Assembly: GCA_023442465.1 (NCBI GenBank)
Contig: JAEZZQ010000016.1
Coordinates: 496,001 to 560,000, forward strand
Source: Bacillota bacterium
GTDB taxonomy: Bacteria > Bacillota > Clostridia > Lachnospirales > Lachnospiraceae
Direction: 5' to 3'
DNA: 64,000 nucleotides
The number at the start of each line of letters is the position of its first letter. The stretch's first letter is position 1. The notes beneath the pieces were generated by a model. The model did no database searches. It was given only the letters and a program-made list of their open reading frames with translations, and had not been told where the DNA came from. A program made the translations under genes and the position numbers. Positions 54,838 to 63,808 of the stretch are shown piece after piece.

Positions 54838-55821
54838 TTATATATTTTTTATTTTTTTCTTTTTTAAGATATCAACAAGAACCGCACTGATAAGTACTAA
54901 ACCTGTGATAAGCTGCTGCCAGTTTGCCTGTAATCCAACATAAGGGAGACCTGTCTTTAAAATACAAATAACAAATACACCAATCAATGAACCGCCTATA
55001 GAACCCGCACCACCGGTAGCTGATACACCACCAATAATAGCTCCGCCGATAGCCTCCAACTCAAATCCAGCTCCTGTACCCGGCTGAACCGTAGAGAATA
55101 CTGCGGAATAAGCTATCGCAGCGAGCCCTGCAAAGAAGCCGGAAATCACATAAGCCATAATGTGATAGAATTTCACATTGATTCCGGAAAGGATTGTTGC
55201 CTCCTTATTGCTTCCAATCGCAATTATATAACGACCAATCTTTGTATGATTCAATACAAATGCCATAATAATCACAAGAATCAATACCCACAAAAAGCCA
55301 ATTGGAATCTTTGTACCATTAATTGTTGTCTTGAAAATATCTCGGAACCAACTTCCCTCGGTGCCGCTTATCGGCCATGAAATACCAAAACCTTTTGAGA
55401 AAATAGAACCTAATCCTCTTGTAATCATACAAGTACATAACGTTGCAAGGAAAGGCGGCAAATCCATAAGTGCCACAAGACACCCATTCAAAAGACCGAT
55501 TAAAATACCAACCAATACTGCTACTAGCATACCTGCCCAAACCGGCCAGCCTTTATGCATAATCAGGTAACCGCCTGTCAGCGAATAACAAATCAAACCG
55601 GTACCAATAGAAAGATCTACTCCGCCGGTAATTAATGGAAAAGTTACGCCAATTGCCATAAGCGCGATATAATAAGAATAATCCAATATACTCATTACCG
55701 TTGTATATTTTCTAAAATCAGGGCTTATAGCACTAAAAAATATAATCAGACCCAGAACTACCAAAAATACAATAAATTTCTGACCACCCAGTTTAGAAAT
55801 TACTGATTTATTTTTACTCAT
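54838..55821 (-). CDS. RbsC-type sugar ABC permease (second of two)
   Basis: The 327 residues carry 8-10 hydrophobic helices and the RbsC/AraH pattern: FPLITGGVDLSIGTGLICYS near 60, NGCLVALMDLPPFLATLCTC near 112, then IAIGSNKEATILSGINVKFY near 200, the coupling segment facing the ATPase, and GGAIIGGVSATGGAGSIGGS near 262. Together with the other permease at 57364 it probably forms a heterodimer, as in the RhaP/RhaQ type. It starts 10 bases after the ATPase gene, with GGGGGAG upstream. Confidence 0.92.
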   Translation of the reverse strand: MSKNKSVISKLGGQKFIVFLVVLGLIIFFSAISPDFRKYTTVMSILDYSYYIALMAIGVTFPLITGGVDLSIGTGLICYSLTGGYLIMHKGWPVWAGMLVAVLVGILIGLLNGCLVALMDLPPFLATLCTCMITRGLGSIFSKGFGISWPISGTEGSWFRDIFKTTINGTKIPIGFLWVLILVIIMAFVLNHTKIGRYIIAIGSNKEATILSGINVKFYHIMAYVISGFFAGLAAIAYSAVFSTVQPGTGAGFELEAIGGAIIGGVSATGGAGSIGGSLIGVFVICILKTGLPYVGLQANWQQLITGLVLISAVLVDILKKKKIKNI

Positions 55822-55831
55822 GTTTCTCCCC

Positions 55832-57328
55832 CTAACCTATCTCTCTCGTTGCCATATTCATAATAGCTTCCTGTGATACATCCTCAATGTTTATCTCACC
55901 TGTTTTCTTACCTTCACACATAACTATAATACGGTCACTCATCCTTAATATTTCAGTCATTTCAGAAGAAATCATGATAATAGACTTGCCTTCTTCAGCC
56001 AACTTGTTCATAAGTTTATAGATTTCATTCTTTGCACCAACATCAATACCTCTTGTGGGTTCATCAAAAATCAAAATATCACAATTCCTTACAAGCCATT
56101 TTGCAATTACAACCTTCTGCTGATTACCGCCTGAAAGATTTACAACAAGTTGATCAACACTCGGTGTTTTCGTTGCCAGATAATCAATGTGTTTCTGCGT
56201 TATCTCACGTTCTGATTTTTTATTAATAAACAATCCTTTCACATATTTTTCAAGCGTTGCCATTGTTGTGTTTTCAGTGACTGTTTTCTGAACAACAATT
56301 CCATAACGTTTTCTATCTTCGGAAAGGTAACCAATGCCATTTTTAACCGCATCCTCCGGAGAATTGATTTCTACTTTTTTACCATTTACATAAATATCGC
56401 CGCTTTCCTTCCGGTCCGCACCGAATATTGCTCTGGCTGTTTCGGTACGTCCTGCCCCCATCAGACCTGATAAACCAAGAATCTCACCTTTTCTTAATTC
56501 AAAGCTCACATCCCGTACCATTTTGCCTGCATTAAGGTTCTCTACTTTGAGAACAATCGGTGCATCCGGTTTAACCATGCTCTTTGTCTTCGGTTCTTCA
56601 TAAATAACACGCCCAACCATCATATTGATGATGTCATCTTTTGTACAATCATTTGTAATCAGGGTGCCTACATAGCATCCGTCTCGCATAACCGTGACAC
56701 GATCTGTAATCACTTTGATTTCATCCATACGATGAGAAATATATATAATACCAAGCTGACGTTCTCTTAAATCACGTATGATTTTGAAAAGTTCTTCTAT
56801 TTCAGCCTCTGTCAGAGCTGCTGAAGGTTCATCAAAAACAATTACTTTAGCATCATGCGAGATTGCTTTTGCAATTTCACACATCTGCTGTTTACCTACT
56901 GTAAGGCCACTCATTGTAGCGGTCGGGTCAATATCAATATTAAGCTTATCAAACAGCTTTTTTGTTTCCGCATTCATCTTCTTATCGTCAATGGCAATAC
57001 CTTTTTTAAATTCTCGATTAATAAAAATATTTTGTGCTACAGTCAGATGACCAAGCATATTTAATTCCTGATGCACAATAACAATACCTGCTTCCTGCGC
57101 TTCTCTTGTATTGTGGAATTCTATTTCTTGCCCTTCGTATGTAATTGTCCCATTGTCTTTTTTATAAATACCTGTCAACACTTTCATCAAAGTAGACTTG
57201 CCGGCACCATTCTCGCCCATAAGAGCATGAACTTCACCTTTTTTTAGTTCAAAGTTTACTCGATCCAGCGCCTGTACGCCCGAGAAAGATTTATCAATTT
57301 CTTTCATTGTCAAAATTACTTCGCCCAT
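55832..57328 (-). CDS. Duplicated-domain sugar ABC ATPase (RbsA/MglA type)
   Basis: The 498 residues hold two ABC ATPase domains. The first has Walker A GENGAGKSTLMKVL near 37, signature LTVGKQQMCEIAKAI near 141 and Walker B VIVFDEPSAALTEA near 161. The second has a degenerate Walker A GLMGAGRTETARAI near 288, as usual in this family, signature LSGGNQQKVVIAKW near 398 and Walker B ILIFDEPTRGIDVG near 418. It powers monosaccharide uptake through the flanking permeases. It lies between the two permease genes, in the order permease, ATPase, permease, binding protein. Confidence 0.95.
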   Translation of the reverse strand: MGEVILTMKEIDKSFSGVQALDRVNFELKKGEVHALMGENGAGKSTLMKVLTGIYKKDNGTITYEGQEIEFHNTREAQEAGIVIVHQELNMLGHLTVAQNIFINREFKKGIAIDDKKMNAETKKLFDKLNIDIDPTATMSGLTVGKQQMCEIAKAISHDAKVIVFDEPSAALTEAEIEELFKIIRDLRERQLGIIYISHRMDEIKVITDRVTVMRDGCYVGTLITNDCTKDDIINMMVGRVIYEEPKTKSMVKPDAPIVLKVENLNAGKMVRDVSFELRKGEILGLSGLMGAGRTETARAIFGADRKESGDIYVNGKKVEINSPEDAVKNGIGYLSEDRKRYGIVVQKTVTENTTMATLEKYVKGLFINKKSEREITQKHIDYLATKTPSVDQLVVNLSGGNQQKVVIAKWLVRNCDILIFDEPTRGIDVGAKNEIYKLMNKLAEEGKSIIMISSEMTEILRMSDRIIVMCEGKKTGEINIEDVSQEAIMNMATREIG

Positions 57329-57363
57329 TCTCTTACCTTCACCTTCCCATCTAATTTGGATTC

Positions 57364-58335
57364 TTATTTCTTTCTGCGTCTTGCAACAACATCTGCATAT
57401 ACTGCTACGATAACAATAAGCCCTGTAATAATAAGCTGATAATCCTTCGTAAAGTGAAGAGCAAGAATACCTTCCTGTAAAAGAGCGATGATAAATACAC
57501 CAATTACAGTACCACCGATAGATGCCAGACCACCTGCCATGGATGTACCACCCATTACGCAGCCGGCAATTGCCTCATTATTGTACTGATCGCCATATCC
57601 CGGTTGAACAGTCGTATATGCCCCTACAAAGAAAATGGCAGCAATTCCAACTAAAGTTCCGCAAATAACATATGCGAGCATTTCCCATTTCTTAATATTA
57701 ACACCTGAAAGCCTCACAGCTTCTTTATTACTTCCAAGGCTCAATATGTAACGCCCTGCTTTTGTTTTGTTCAGAATAATAGAGCAAACAATAGCAAATG
57801 CAAGGAAAATAAACAAACCTACCGGAACATTCCCAACTTTAACAAGGTTACGGAACCATCCTTGTTCAGATGCTGCCTGAGGCCAGCTTACAGACTGTGT
57901 TTTTGTAAATACCGCCGCTAAACCTTTTGCAATATTCATACTTGCCATAGATACAATAAAGGGCGGTATTGACAAATATGCTACCAAAAATCCATTTATC
58001 GTACCAAACATCATTCCGACCAGAATACTAATCACTAAACTGACTGCAACCGGTACCCCGTATGATGTTAAGCAATATCCGGATATAAGCGCCGAACAAA
58101 ACATAACCGGACCAATCGAAAAATCGATGCCTCCCGTTGCAATAACAAAAGTTACACCCAAAGATAAGAATCCAAGGAAATAAGCATAATTCAGAGCACT
58201 TAAAATTCTTGGAAGTCCCACAAAATTTTTAGCAGTCAAACTGAACAGCCCATACATCAGCAAAAGTACACAAAACAATACAATTCTGTTAAATCCAAGT
58301 TTTTTAATAATTGGATTACCTTTAATTTTTTCCAA
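57364..58335 (-). CDS. RbsC-type sugar ABC permease (first of two)
   Basis: The 323 residues have the same fold as the permease at 54838 but are clearly diverged: GVTFVIATGGIDFSIGPVMF near 60, NGFLVAYLSIPPFIVSMASM near 115, LSLGSNKEAVRLSGVNIKKW near 198 and AGCVMGGTSMAGGLASIGGT near 255. The start codon is TTG at 58335, with GGGAGG 8 bases upstream. It follows the aldolase gene by 118 bases and precedes the ATPase by 35. Confidence 0.92.
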   Translation of the reverse strand: MEKIKGNPIIKKLGFNRIVLFCVLLLMYGLFSLTAKNFVGLPRILSALNYAYFLGFLSLGVTFVIATGGIDFSIGPVMFCSALISGYCLTSYGVPVAVSLVISILVGMMFGTINGFLVAYLSIPPFIVSMASMNIAKGLAAVFTKTQSVSWPQAASEQGWFRNLVKVGNVPVGLFIFLAFAIVCSIILNKTKAGRYILSLGSNKEAVRLSGVNIKKWEMLAYVICGTLVGIAAIFFVGAYTTVQPGYGDQYNNEAIAGCVMGGTSMAGGLASIGGTVIGVFIIALLQEGILALHFTKDYQLIITGLIVIVAVYADVVARRRKK

Positions 58336-58453
58336 TTTTTTTCCTCCCTACTTATTAATAACCTCTTAAAACCATTATGCCGGCATTTATTGATAATCAC
58401 TCAGGATTTAATGAGATTATAAATGCATTATCTTACGCATTTCTTTTATCAAA

Positions 58454-59302
58454 CTATGCTTTATTCTTACTTCCACACAGCTCGATTTTCTGTTTAACAA
58501 GCTTTGTGACATATTCCATGCCAACACCGCAATATTTCTTTGGATCAAAAGTCTCAGGATTATGTTCCAGATACCTTTTAATTCCATTGCTATAAGCAAT
58601 TCGTAATTCTGTCGCAAAATTCACTTTGCTTATACCCCTTCTGATGCATTCTCTTACGGTCTCATCCGAGACTCCTGATGCTCCGTGAAGAACCAACGGG
58701 ATCGAAACAAGTTTTCTTATTTCAGAAAGACGTTCCAAATCCAACTTGGGTTCTCCTTTATAAATTCCATGTGCAGTTCCTATCGCAACTGCCAATGAAC
58801 TAACACCAGTCTCTTTTACAAATCGAACTGCATCAAGCGGTTCTGTATATCCGGGCGAATCACACTCAGTATCATCTTCTTTTCCACCAACCTTTCCAAG
58901 TTCTGCCTCTACCGGTATATCAGATGACTTGCAAGCTTCTGCAACTTTTTGGGATATTTCAACATTTTCTTCAAAAGACATCTGTGAACCATCAATCATA
59001 ATCGAAGTATAACCGCATCTCAATGCCTGCATCGCTAACCCAAAACTGTTTCCATGATCCAAATGTATGGCAACCGGAACAGATAAATTTTCAGCAACAG
59101 CTTTTACATTTGCATAGTACAACGACAATCCTGCATATCTTATCGTTGATGGTGTTGTCTGCAAAATCACCGGTGCATTCATTTCCCCTGCCGCCTTAAC
59201 AACAGATATTATCATCTCCATATTTTCAACATTAAAGGCCCCTACTGCATATCCTTCTTTGTTTGCCTTTAGTAACATTTCCTTTGCGCTTATAAGTGCC
59301 AT
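58454..59302 (-). CDS. Class II fructose-bisphosphate-aldolase-family enzyme (GatY/KbaY type)
   Basis: The 282 residues match class II ketose-bisphosphate aldolases: YAVGAFNVENMEMIISVVKA near 18, the zinc and active-site segment VAIHLDHGNSFG near 76 (Asp and His), EAELGKVGGKEDD near 133, IGTAHGIYKGEPKLDL with zinc His near 179 and LVLHGASGVSDETV with zinc His near 208. In sugar operons such enzymes usually cleave tagatose- or related ketose-bisphosphates to DHAP and an aldehyde phosphate. Since a fuculose-type aldolase also exists in this locus, this one points to a second sugar or a bisphosphate branch. It is the first gene of the transporter transcript, behind operator O1. Confidence 0.88.
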   Translation of the reverse strand: MALISAKEMLLKANKEGYAVGAFNVENMEMIISVVKAAGEMNAPVILQTTPSTIRYAGLSLYYANVKAVAENLSVPVAIHLDHGNSFGLAMQALRCGYTSIMIDGSQMSFEENVEISQKVAEACKSSDIPVEAELGKVGGKEDDTECDSPGYTEPLDAVRFVKETGVSSLAVAIGTAHGIYKGEPKLDLERLSEIRKLVSIPLVLHGASGVSDETVRECIRRGISKVNFATELRIAYSNGIKRYLEHNPETFDPKKYCGVGMEYVTKLVKQKIELCGSKNKA

Positions 59303-59355
59303 TTTCGCTCCTTTACTTCTTTCGCAACTATATTTTTAAAATTGCTTTAAATCAC

Positions 59356-59383
59356 ATTATAGAGAAACGTTTCGCTTTGTAAT
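59356..59383 (-). promoter_or_regulatory. Promoter of the aldolase-transporter operon with operator O1 in its spacer
   Basis: On the minus strand ATTACA (59378-59383), 16 bases and a perfect TATAAT (59356-59361) form the promoter. The spacer contains the palindrome GAAACGTTTC (59364-59373; GCGAAACGTTTC with flanks). A bound LacI-type repressor would block RNA polymerase directly. Confidence 0.78.
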
Positions 59384-59449
59384 CTTTATTATTTTTCTTG
59401 ATAAGTATAATACCTTTGTCTTTATAATATTTTTTATTTTCTAAAATAA

Positions 59450-59463
59450 GCGAAACGTTTCGC
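59450..59463. promoter_or_regulatory. LacI-type operator O2
   Basis: A perfect 14-base palindrome GCGAAACGTTTCGC with central CG, as bound by LacI-family proteins, lies 85-90 bases from O1. DNA looping between the two is plausible. Confidence 0.8.
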
Positions 59464-59470
59464 CTCTTTT

Positions 59471-59505
59471 ATTTTATATTTCGCACATTATGCGAAATAT
59501 AAAAT
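59471..59505. other. Perfect 15-bp inverted repeat between operators O2 and O3
   Basis: ATTTTATATTTCGCA and its exact complement flank a 5-base loop. The stem ends in TTTCGC/GCGAAA, the operator half-sites, now turned apart. It may be a second kind of repressor site or a weak terminator. Confidence 0.55.
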
Positions 59506-59565
59506 TTATGGATATTTTATTCCTAGCAACATCCTAGAAACGATTCACTTCTTTGTTCTTTTACT

Positions 59566-59642
59566 GCTCCATTGTGGAAAATAACAAATATTTCGTCTTT
59601 TTCAATATTTCTTATTTTTCACAATGGAGCGAAACGTTTCGC
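59566..59642. promoter_or_regulatory. Long inverted repeat and operator O3 behind lacI
   Basis: GCTCCATTGTG (59566-59576) pairs with CACAATGGAGC (59620-59630), and pairing continues into the AT-rich inner part with one mismatch. Operator O3, GAGCGAAACGTTTCGCTC (59627-59644), overlaps its right arm. The hairpin may terminate lacI transcription. The remainder of the gap to 59813 has no gene. Confidence 0.7.
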
Positions 59643-59813
59643 TCTTTAATATTATACAATACAAAATACGCAGCGTCAATTAACATGCATGGGATATTTC
59701 AAGAAAAACTATGGTATAATATTCACTTCCTGACACAGAAACATACCACCCACTTCAGCCATTCGGAACAAGGCTACAGTTCTCCTTTTCAAACCAACCA
59801 CAAAACATTTTGT

Positions 59814-60830
59814 TCAGATGCCTTTGGGTAAGATACTCATTATAGAATTTCCTTCCAGAATCTTTGCGCTCATTATAAACTCTATAGGCATTTCATCTAC
59901 TTTATTTTCTATTCGATTCAGTAAAAGCTGTACTGCATTTTCACTCATTCCCTTCATCGGTTGTGCTACCATGTACATTCTGGGCTTTACAACTTGTGAA
60001 AGAATCAAATCATCAAAACCTAACATAGAAATATCTTCCGGACATCTGACATTCGCCTCATTCATCGCCATGATAGCACCCAAAGTAATCTCATAATTTG
60101 TCATAAACACCGCTGTAGGCCGGTCTTTCAGTTCCAGTAGCTGCTCCATACTGTCATGTCCATACTCTATAGAATGAATACCCGTTTTTATATATTCATC
60201 AGGCACTTTCACATCCGCATGGAGCATCGCGTCTATGTATCCTTTATAGCGTTCATATCCGGTATATTCCATCTTGCCAGAAGAGATAATTGCAATTCTT
60301 TCATGATTATTCTGAAGCAGTAAGTTTACAGCATTAAATGCAGCCTTTCTATTATCAATTTTAACACAATCGAATTTCGCATCCTGAAAAGAGCGATCCA
60401 TCAATACCACTGGCACTCCAGCGTCTTTTGCCGGTTTCAGAAAATTAGCTGTCTGTGCCACCGGTACTACAATCATGCCGTCCACCTTTTTATTCAGGAG
60501 AAACTTCACATTATTCGCTTCTATCTTCTTATCATTACAAGAATCACAAATCAGAAGCCCATATCCCTGCTTACGAAGTGATGCACCCATATAACGCAGC
60601 AATGTTCCGTTAAACAGACTTTCAATACTATAAACAATTACTCCCACCGTACGAGTCTTATTTGTCACAAGTCCCCTGGCAATTTCGTTCACCTCATAAC
60701 GAAGTTCTTTTATAGCCATCTCAATTTTAATACGGTTCTCTGGCAACACATTTCCTCCATTTAAGTATTTCGAAATTGTTGCAAGAGACAATCCAGTCAT
60801 CTCTTTAATATCACGTATTGTTGCTGCCAT
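59814..60830 (-). CDS. LacI-family transcriptional repressor
   Basis: The 338 residues start with the LacI HTH and hinge helix (ATIRDIKEMTGLSLATISKY, then LNGGNVLPENRIKIEMAI). A periplasmic-binding-protein-like effector domain follows: VGVIVYSIESLFNGTLLRYM, KKVDGMIVVPVAQ, VVLMDRSFQD, YERYKGYIDAM and ISMLGFDDLILSQV. The ATG at 60830 has AGGAG six bases upstream; the GTG just before it lies too close. Three GAAACGTTTC palindromes downstream of the gene, one inside the promoter of the aldolase-transporter operon, are its probable targets. The inducer is likely the transported sugar or an intermediate. Confidence 0.92.
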   Translation of the reverse strand: MAATIRDIKEMTGLSLATISKYLNGGNVLPENRIKIEMAIKELRYEVNEIARGLVTNKTRTVGVIVYSIESLFNGTLLRYMGASLRKQGYGLLICDSCNDKKIEANNVKFLLNKKVDGMIVVPVAQTANFLKPAKDAGVPVVLMDRSFQDAKFDCVKIDNRKAAFNAVNLLLQNNHERIAIISSGKMEYTGYERYKGYIDAMLHADVKVPDEYIKTGIHSIEYGHDSMEQLLELKDRPTAVFMTNYEITLGAIMAMNEANVRCPEDISMLGFDDLILSQVVKPRMYMVAQPMKGMSENAVQLLLNRIENKVDEMPIEFIMSAKILEGNSIMSILPKGI

Positions 60831-60876
60831 CACACTCTCCTTTACGTCAAAATAACGCTATAGTAAAATACAACCA

Positions 60877-60914
60877 AAAGCAAAGCCCCAAATTTCCAAT
60901 GAAATCTTTGCTTT
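60877..60914 (-). terminator. Terminator after the fucose isomerase gene
   Basis: On the minus strand AAAGCAAAG and CTTTGCTTT pair across a 20-base loop, followed by TGGTTGTATTTT. The stem is AT-rich, so strength is uncertain. It separates fucI from lacI. Confidence 0.5.
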
Positions 60915-60948
60915 GCTTTCAGCATCATAACATCAAACTACATACTAT

Positions 60949-62751
60949 TTATCTAATAGTTTTATACATCGGTCCATATGCATCGCAGGCCCTGTAATCC
61001 TGTCCCTCACGGTCACTTCCAAAGGCATTCCATGCTGCCGGACGGAATATTTTTTCTTCCGGAACATTATGCATACATACTGGAATTCGTAAAACAGAAG
61101 CAAGTGTTATAATATCCGCTCCGATATGTCCATAGCTGATAGCACCATGGTTAGCCCCCCAATTATTCATAACGTCATATGCCGTTTTAAAATAACCTTT
61201 ACCTGTACATCTTGGTGAAAACCATGTACATGGCCATGTATAATCTGTACGCTTCCAGAGAATATCAGATATCTGTTCAGGAAGATGTACTGTCCACCCT
61301 TCAGCAATCTGCAAAACCGGACCAAGATTCTTCACAAGGTTCAAACGAATCATTGTACATGGCATTTCTACCCTCGTTTCAAATCTGGAAGAATATCCTC
61401 CTCCGCGAAAGTATCCATTATCAGCGGCACACCATTGTGTTGCTTTTAATATGGCATCCTGATCAGCTTCTGTCACTTCATACCAAGGTTTAATAACTGC
61501 CGCACCATTTTCGTCTTTTGCTTCACCACACGCATCCAGACAAGCCGCACCAGAATTAATTAAATGAATAAGACCATTTGCATCCTTTGCGTGGCCTTCC
61601 AGTTCATAGCCGGTTACTCTTTTAACAGATTCATAACTCCAACATGTACGAACATCTGCAAAAATCTGTGCACGGTTGGTAAGTAATTTCATAAATAACA
61701 TTCCAAGACCGTTCAACACATCATTTTCTGTTGCAAGGATATAGGGTTCTCTTACACCATCCCAATCGAATGAAGTATTCAGCATAGATTCCGGGAAGTC
61801 ACAGTTCGGATAAAAATCAGTCCATTGACGCTGTCCCTGAAAACCTGCAGCTATCGCATTATGACCAGCCGCTTCTTCCTCACAGCCTTCCGGAAGATTA
61901 TCACATCCGTTCATGAGTTCTTTGATGATAACCATCATCTTGACTACAAATTCCCAATCTTGTTCTTTCTTCTCATCGGATGATCTGACAAAATCAGGAT
62001 TTTTATCAAAACCTTTTTTACATTTCTCTTTCGTCCATTTAAAAGCTCTTTCATATTCTTCTGCATCATAGATTCCCTCTGTCATACGACGAATTATTTC
62101 CACCTCATCAACAGACTCTACACGCATACCAAGATACTCTTCGATAAATGCAGAATCAATAACCGAACCACCAATCCCCATACAAATAGAACCAATCTGC
62201 AAATAAGATTTTCCTCTCATAGTTGCTGCCGCAATTGCTGCACGTCCGAAACGAAGCATTTTCTCTTTTACATCATCAGAAATAGTAGTATCGTCCATAT
62301 CCTGAACTTCACGTCCGTAAATTCCAAATGCAGGAAGGCCTTTTTGCGCATGTGTTGCTAAAACAGAAGCAAGATATACAGCCCCTGGTCTCTCTGTTCC
62401 ATTAAATCCCCATACAGCTTTGATTGTCATAGGATCCATATCCATTGTTTCAGAACCATAGCACCAGCAAGGGGTCACCGTAACCGTAATGTCAACACCT
62501 TCCTTTTTGAATTTTGCTGCACAGATTGCAGCTTCTGCAACACGACCGATTGTCGTATCCGCAATAACAACTTTAACCGGTTCCCCATTAGAATACTTAA
62601 GATTCTCTTCAAACAATTTTGCTGCAGCTTTTGCCATATTCATTGTTTGATCCTCCAAAGATTCTCTTACCTTAAGAGCTCCTCTACGTCCATCAATTGT
62701 TGGTCTGATACCAATTACCGGATAATCTCCAAATAATCTGTTCTCTGCCAT
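60949..62751 (-). CDS. fucI: L-fucose isomerase
   Basis: The 600 residues match L-fucose isomerases (about 590 residues), Mn-dependent cytosolic hexamers that convert L-fucose to L-fuculose and D-arabinose to D-ribulose. Conserved stretches include IGIRPTIDGRRGALKVRESL at the start, TPCWCYGSETMDMDP near 92, GAVYLASVLATHAQKGLPAF near 122, CDNLPEGCEEEAAGHNAIAA near 280 and WGANHGAISYGHIGAD near 533. AAGGAGG precedes the ATG. It is divergent from the AraC gene and is followed by lacI. With the FGGY kinase and FucA-type aldolase at 50-53 kb it makes a full isomerase-kinase-aldolase route. Confidence 0.94.
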   Translation of the reverse strand: MAENRLFGDYPVIGIRPTIDGRRGALKVRESLEDQTMNMAKAAAKLFEENLKYSNGEPVKVVIADTTIGRVAEAAICAAKFKKEGVDITVTVTPCWCYGSETMDMDPMTIKAVWGFNGTERPGAVYLASVLATHAQKGLPAFGIYGREVQDMDDTTISDDVKEKMLRFGRAAIAAATMRGKSYLQIGSICMGIGGSVIDSAFIEEYLGMRVESVDEVEIIRRMTEGIYDAEEYERAFKWTKEKCKKGFDKNPDFVRSSDEKKEQDWEFVVKMMVIIKELMNGCDNLPEGCEEEAAGHNAIAAGFQGQRQWTDFYPNCDFPESMLNTSFDWDGVREPYILATENDVLNGLGMLFMKLLTNRAQIFADVRTCWSYESVKRVTGYELEGHAKDANGLIHLINSGAACLDACGEAKDENGAAVIKPWYEVTEADQDAILKATQWCAADNGYFRGGGYSSRFETRVEMPCTMIRLNLVKNLGPVLQIAEGWTVHLPEQISDILWKRTDYTWPCTWFSPRCTGKGYFKTAYDVMNNWGANHGAISYGHIGADIITLASVLRIPVCMHNVPEEKIFRPAAWNAFGSDREGQDYRACDAYGPMYKTIR

Positions 62752-62809
62752 TATATAACCTCCTTAAAAATTTGAAAAGTACTTTGTTTACTTTTTAACC
62801 TAATACATC

Positions 62810-62820
62810 AAAACGTTACG
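62810..62820. promoter_or_regulatory. Degenerate LacI-operator-like site upstream of fucI
   Basis: AAAACGTTACG resembles GAAACGTTTCG (mismatches at two positions). It lies between the fucI -10 candidate (TATAAT at 62838-62843 on the minus strand) and the gene, so it could place fucI in the same regulon. Confidence 0.4.
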
Positions 62821-62847
62821 TGCATCTGCTATTAACTATTATAGTTG

Positions 62848-62876
62848 CTGACAAGCATAAACAATAGTGGTATAAT
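62848..62876 (+). promoter_or_regulatory. Promoter of the AraC-family gene
   Basis: CTGACA (62848-62853), 17 bases and a perfect TATAAT (62871-62876). Transcription would start near 62883. The fucI -10 candidate is only 5 bases to the left on the other strand, so the two promoters are back to back. Confidence 0.72.
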
Positions 62877-62923
62877 GTAAAAAAATGCTACAATATTCAC
62901 TTTTTATAGGAGCATCTCAATAT

Positions 62924-63781
62924 ATGAAATATATAGACTATAAAGAAAGACGTGAACAGGGTACATTCAATTTCCCAATTGCTTTCTATCATGAAACACC
63001 ACATAGCCCACGATACGAAATGACTTGGCATTGGCATACACATTATGAAATCATCCGAATCATCTCCGGTTCTTTTCATCTTACTTTAAATAATGATACA
63101 CAAACTTACTCTGCCGGAGATGTGATTTTTATTACAGATGGTACTCTTCATGGCGGCACCCCGCAAGGTAATGATTGTATTTATGAATGTATCGTCTTTG
63201 ATTTTCATTTTTTTATGAAGGGAAACCATACTTGCGCAAGAACAATTCAGGATATCATCAATCATAAAATTATAATACATCCACTTCTGACTGCTCATAG
63301 TTCCAAAGCCCTCCCTGTAGTCACAAAGCTTTGCGAGTCTCTTTCCAGTCGGAAAGCAGGCTATGAATTCATGACTCAGGGCTATTTATATCAACTGCTT
63401 GGAATTATTATGGAAGAACATTTATACGAAAAACTTATTATCAGCACCAAAGAAGCAGAGCGCTTGAATTCCATTAAAAATGTACTGGCTTACATATCTG
63501 AGAATTATAATAATAACATCTCACTTGATACACTTGCGAAAATTGCAGGTATGAACCCAAAATATTTTTGTCGCTATTTTCGAAGCATGACAGAACGTAC
63601 GCCCATCGACTACTTGAACTACTATAGGATTGAATGTGCCTGCGAAATGCTTTCTACCAAAGACATTTCCATAAAGGAAGTCGCGATTTCATGCGGCTTC
63701 AATGATGAAAGTTACTTTATTAAAACTTTTTGTAAGTATAAAAACATTACACCTAAACAATTTACTAAAACGGAATTTTAA
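62924..63781 (+). CDS. AraC-family transcriptional regulator
   Basis: The 285 residues have an N-terminal cupin sensing domain (WHWHTHYEIIRIISGSFHLT, then YSAGDVIFITDGTLHGG) and a C-terminal double-HTH AraC domain (NISLDTLAKIAGMNPKYFCR, then ISIKEVAISCGFNDESYFIK and TFCKYKNITPKQF). The start is the ATG at 62924, with GGAG upstream. An in-frame ATG at 62885 would begin almost at the transcription start and has no ribosome site. It is divergent from fucI and probably activates it, or the whole deoxy-sugar locus, in response to the sugar. Confidence 0.9.
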   Translation: MKYIDYKERREQGTFNFPIAFYHETPHSPRYEMTWHWHTHYEIIRIISGSFHLTLNNDTQTYSAGDVIFITDGTLHGGTPQGNDCIYECIVFDFHFFMKGNHTCARTIQDIINHKIIIHPLLTAHSSKALPVVTKLCESLSSRKAGYEFMTQGYLYQLLGIIMEEHLYEKLIISTKEAERLNSIKNVLAYISENYNNNISLDTLAKIAGMNPKYFCRYFRSMTERTPIDYLNYYRIECACEMLSTKDISIKEVAISCGFNDESYFIKTFCKYKNITPKQFTKTEF

Positions 63782-63808
63782 TCTTACACCATTTAGGAGG
63801 CTTTTCGA

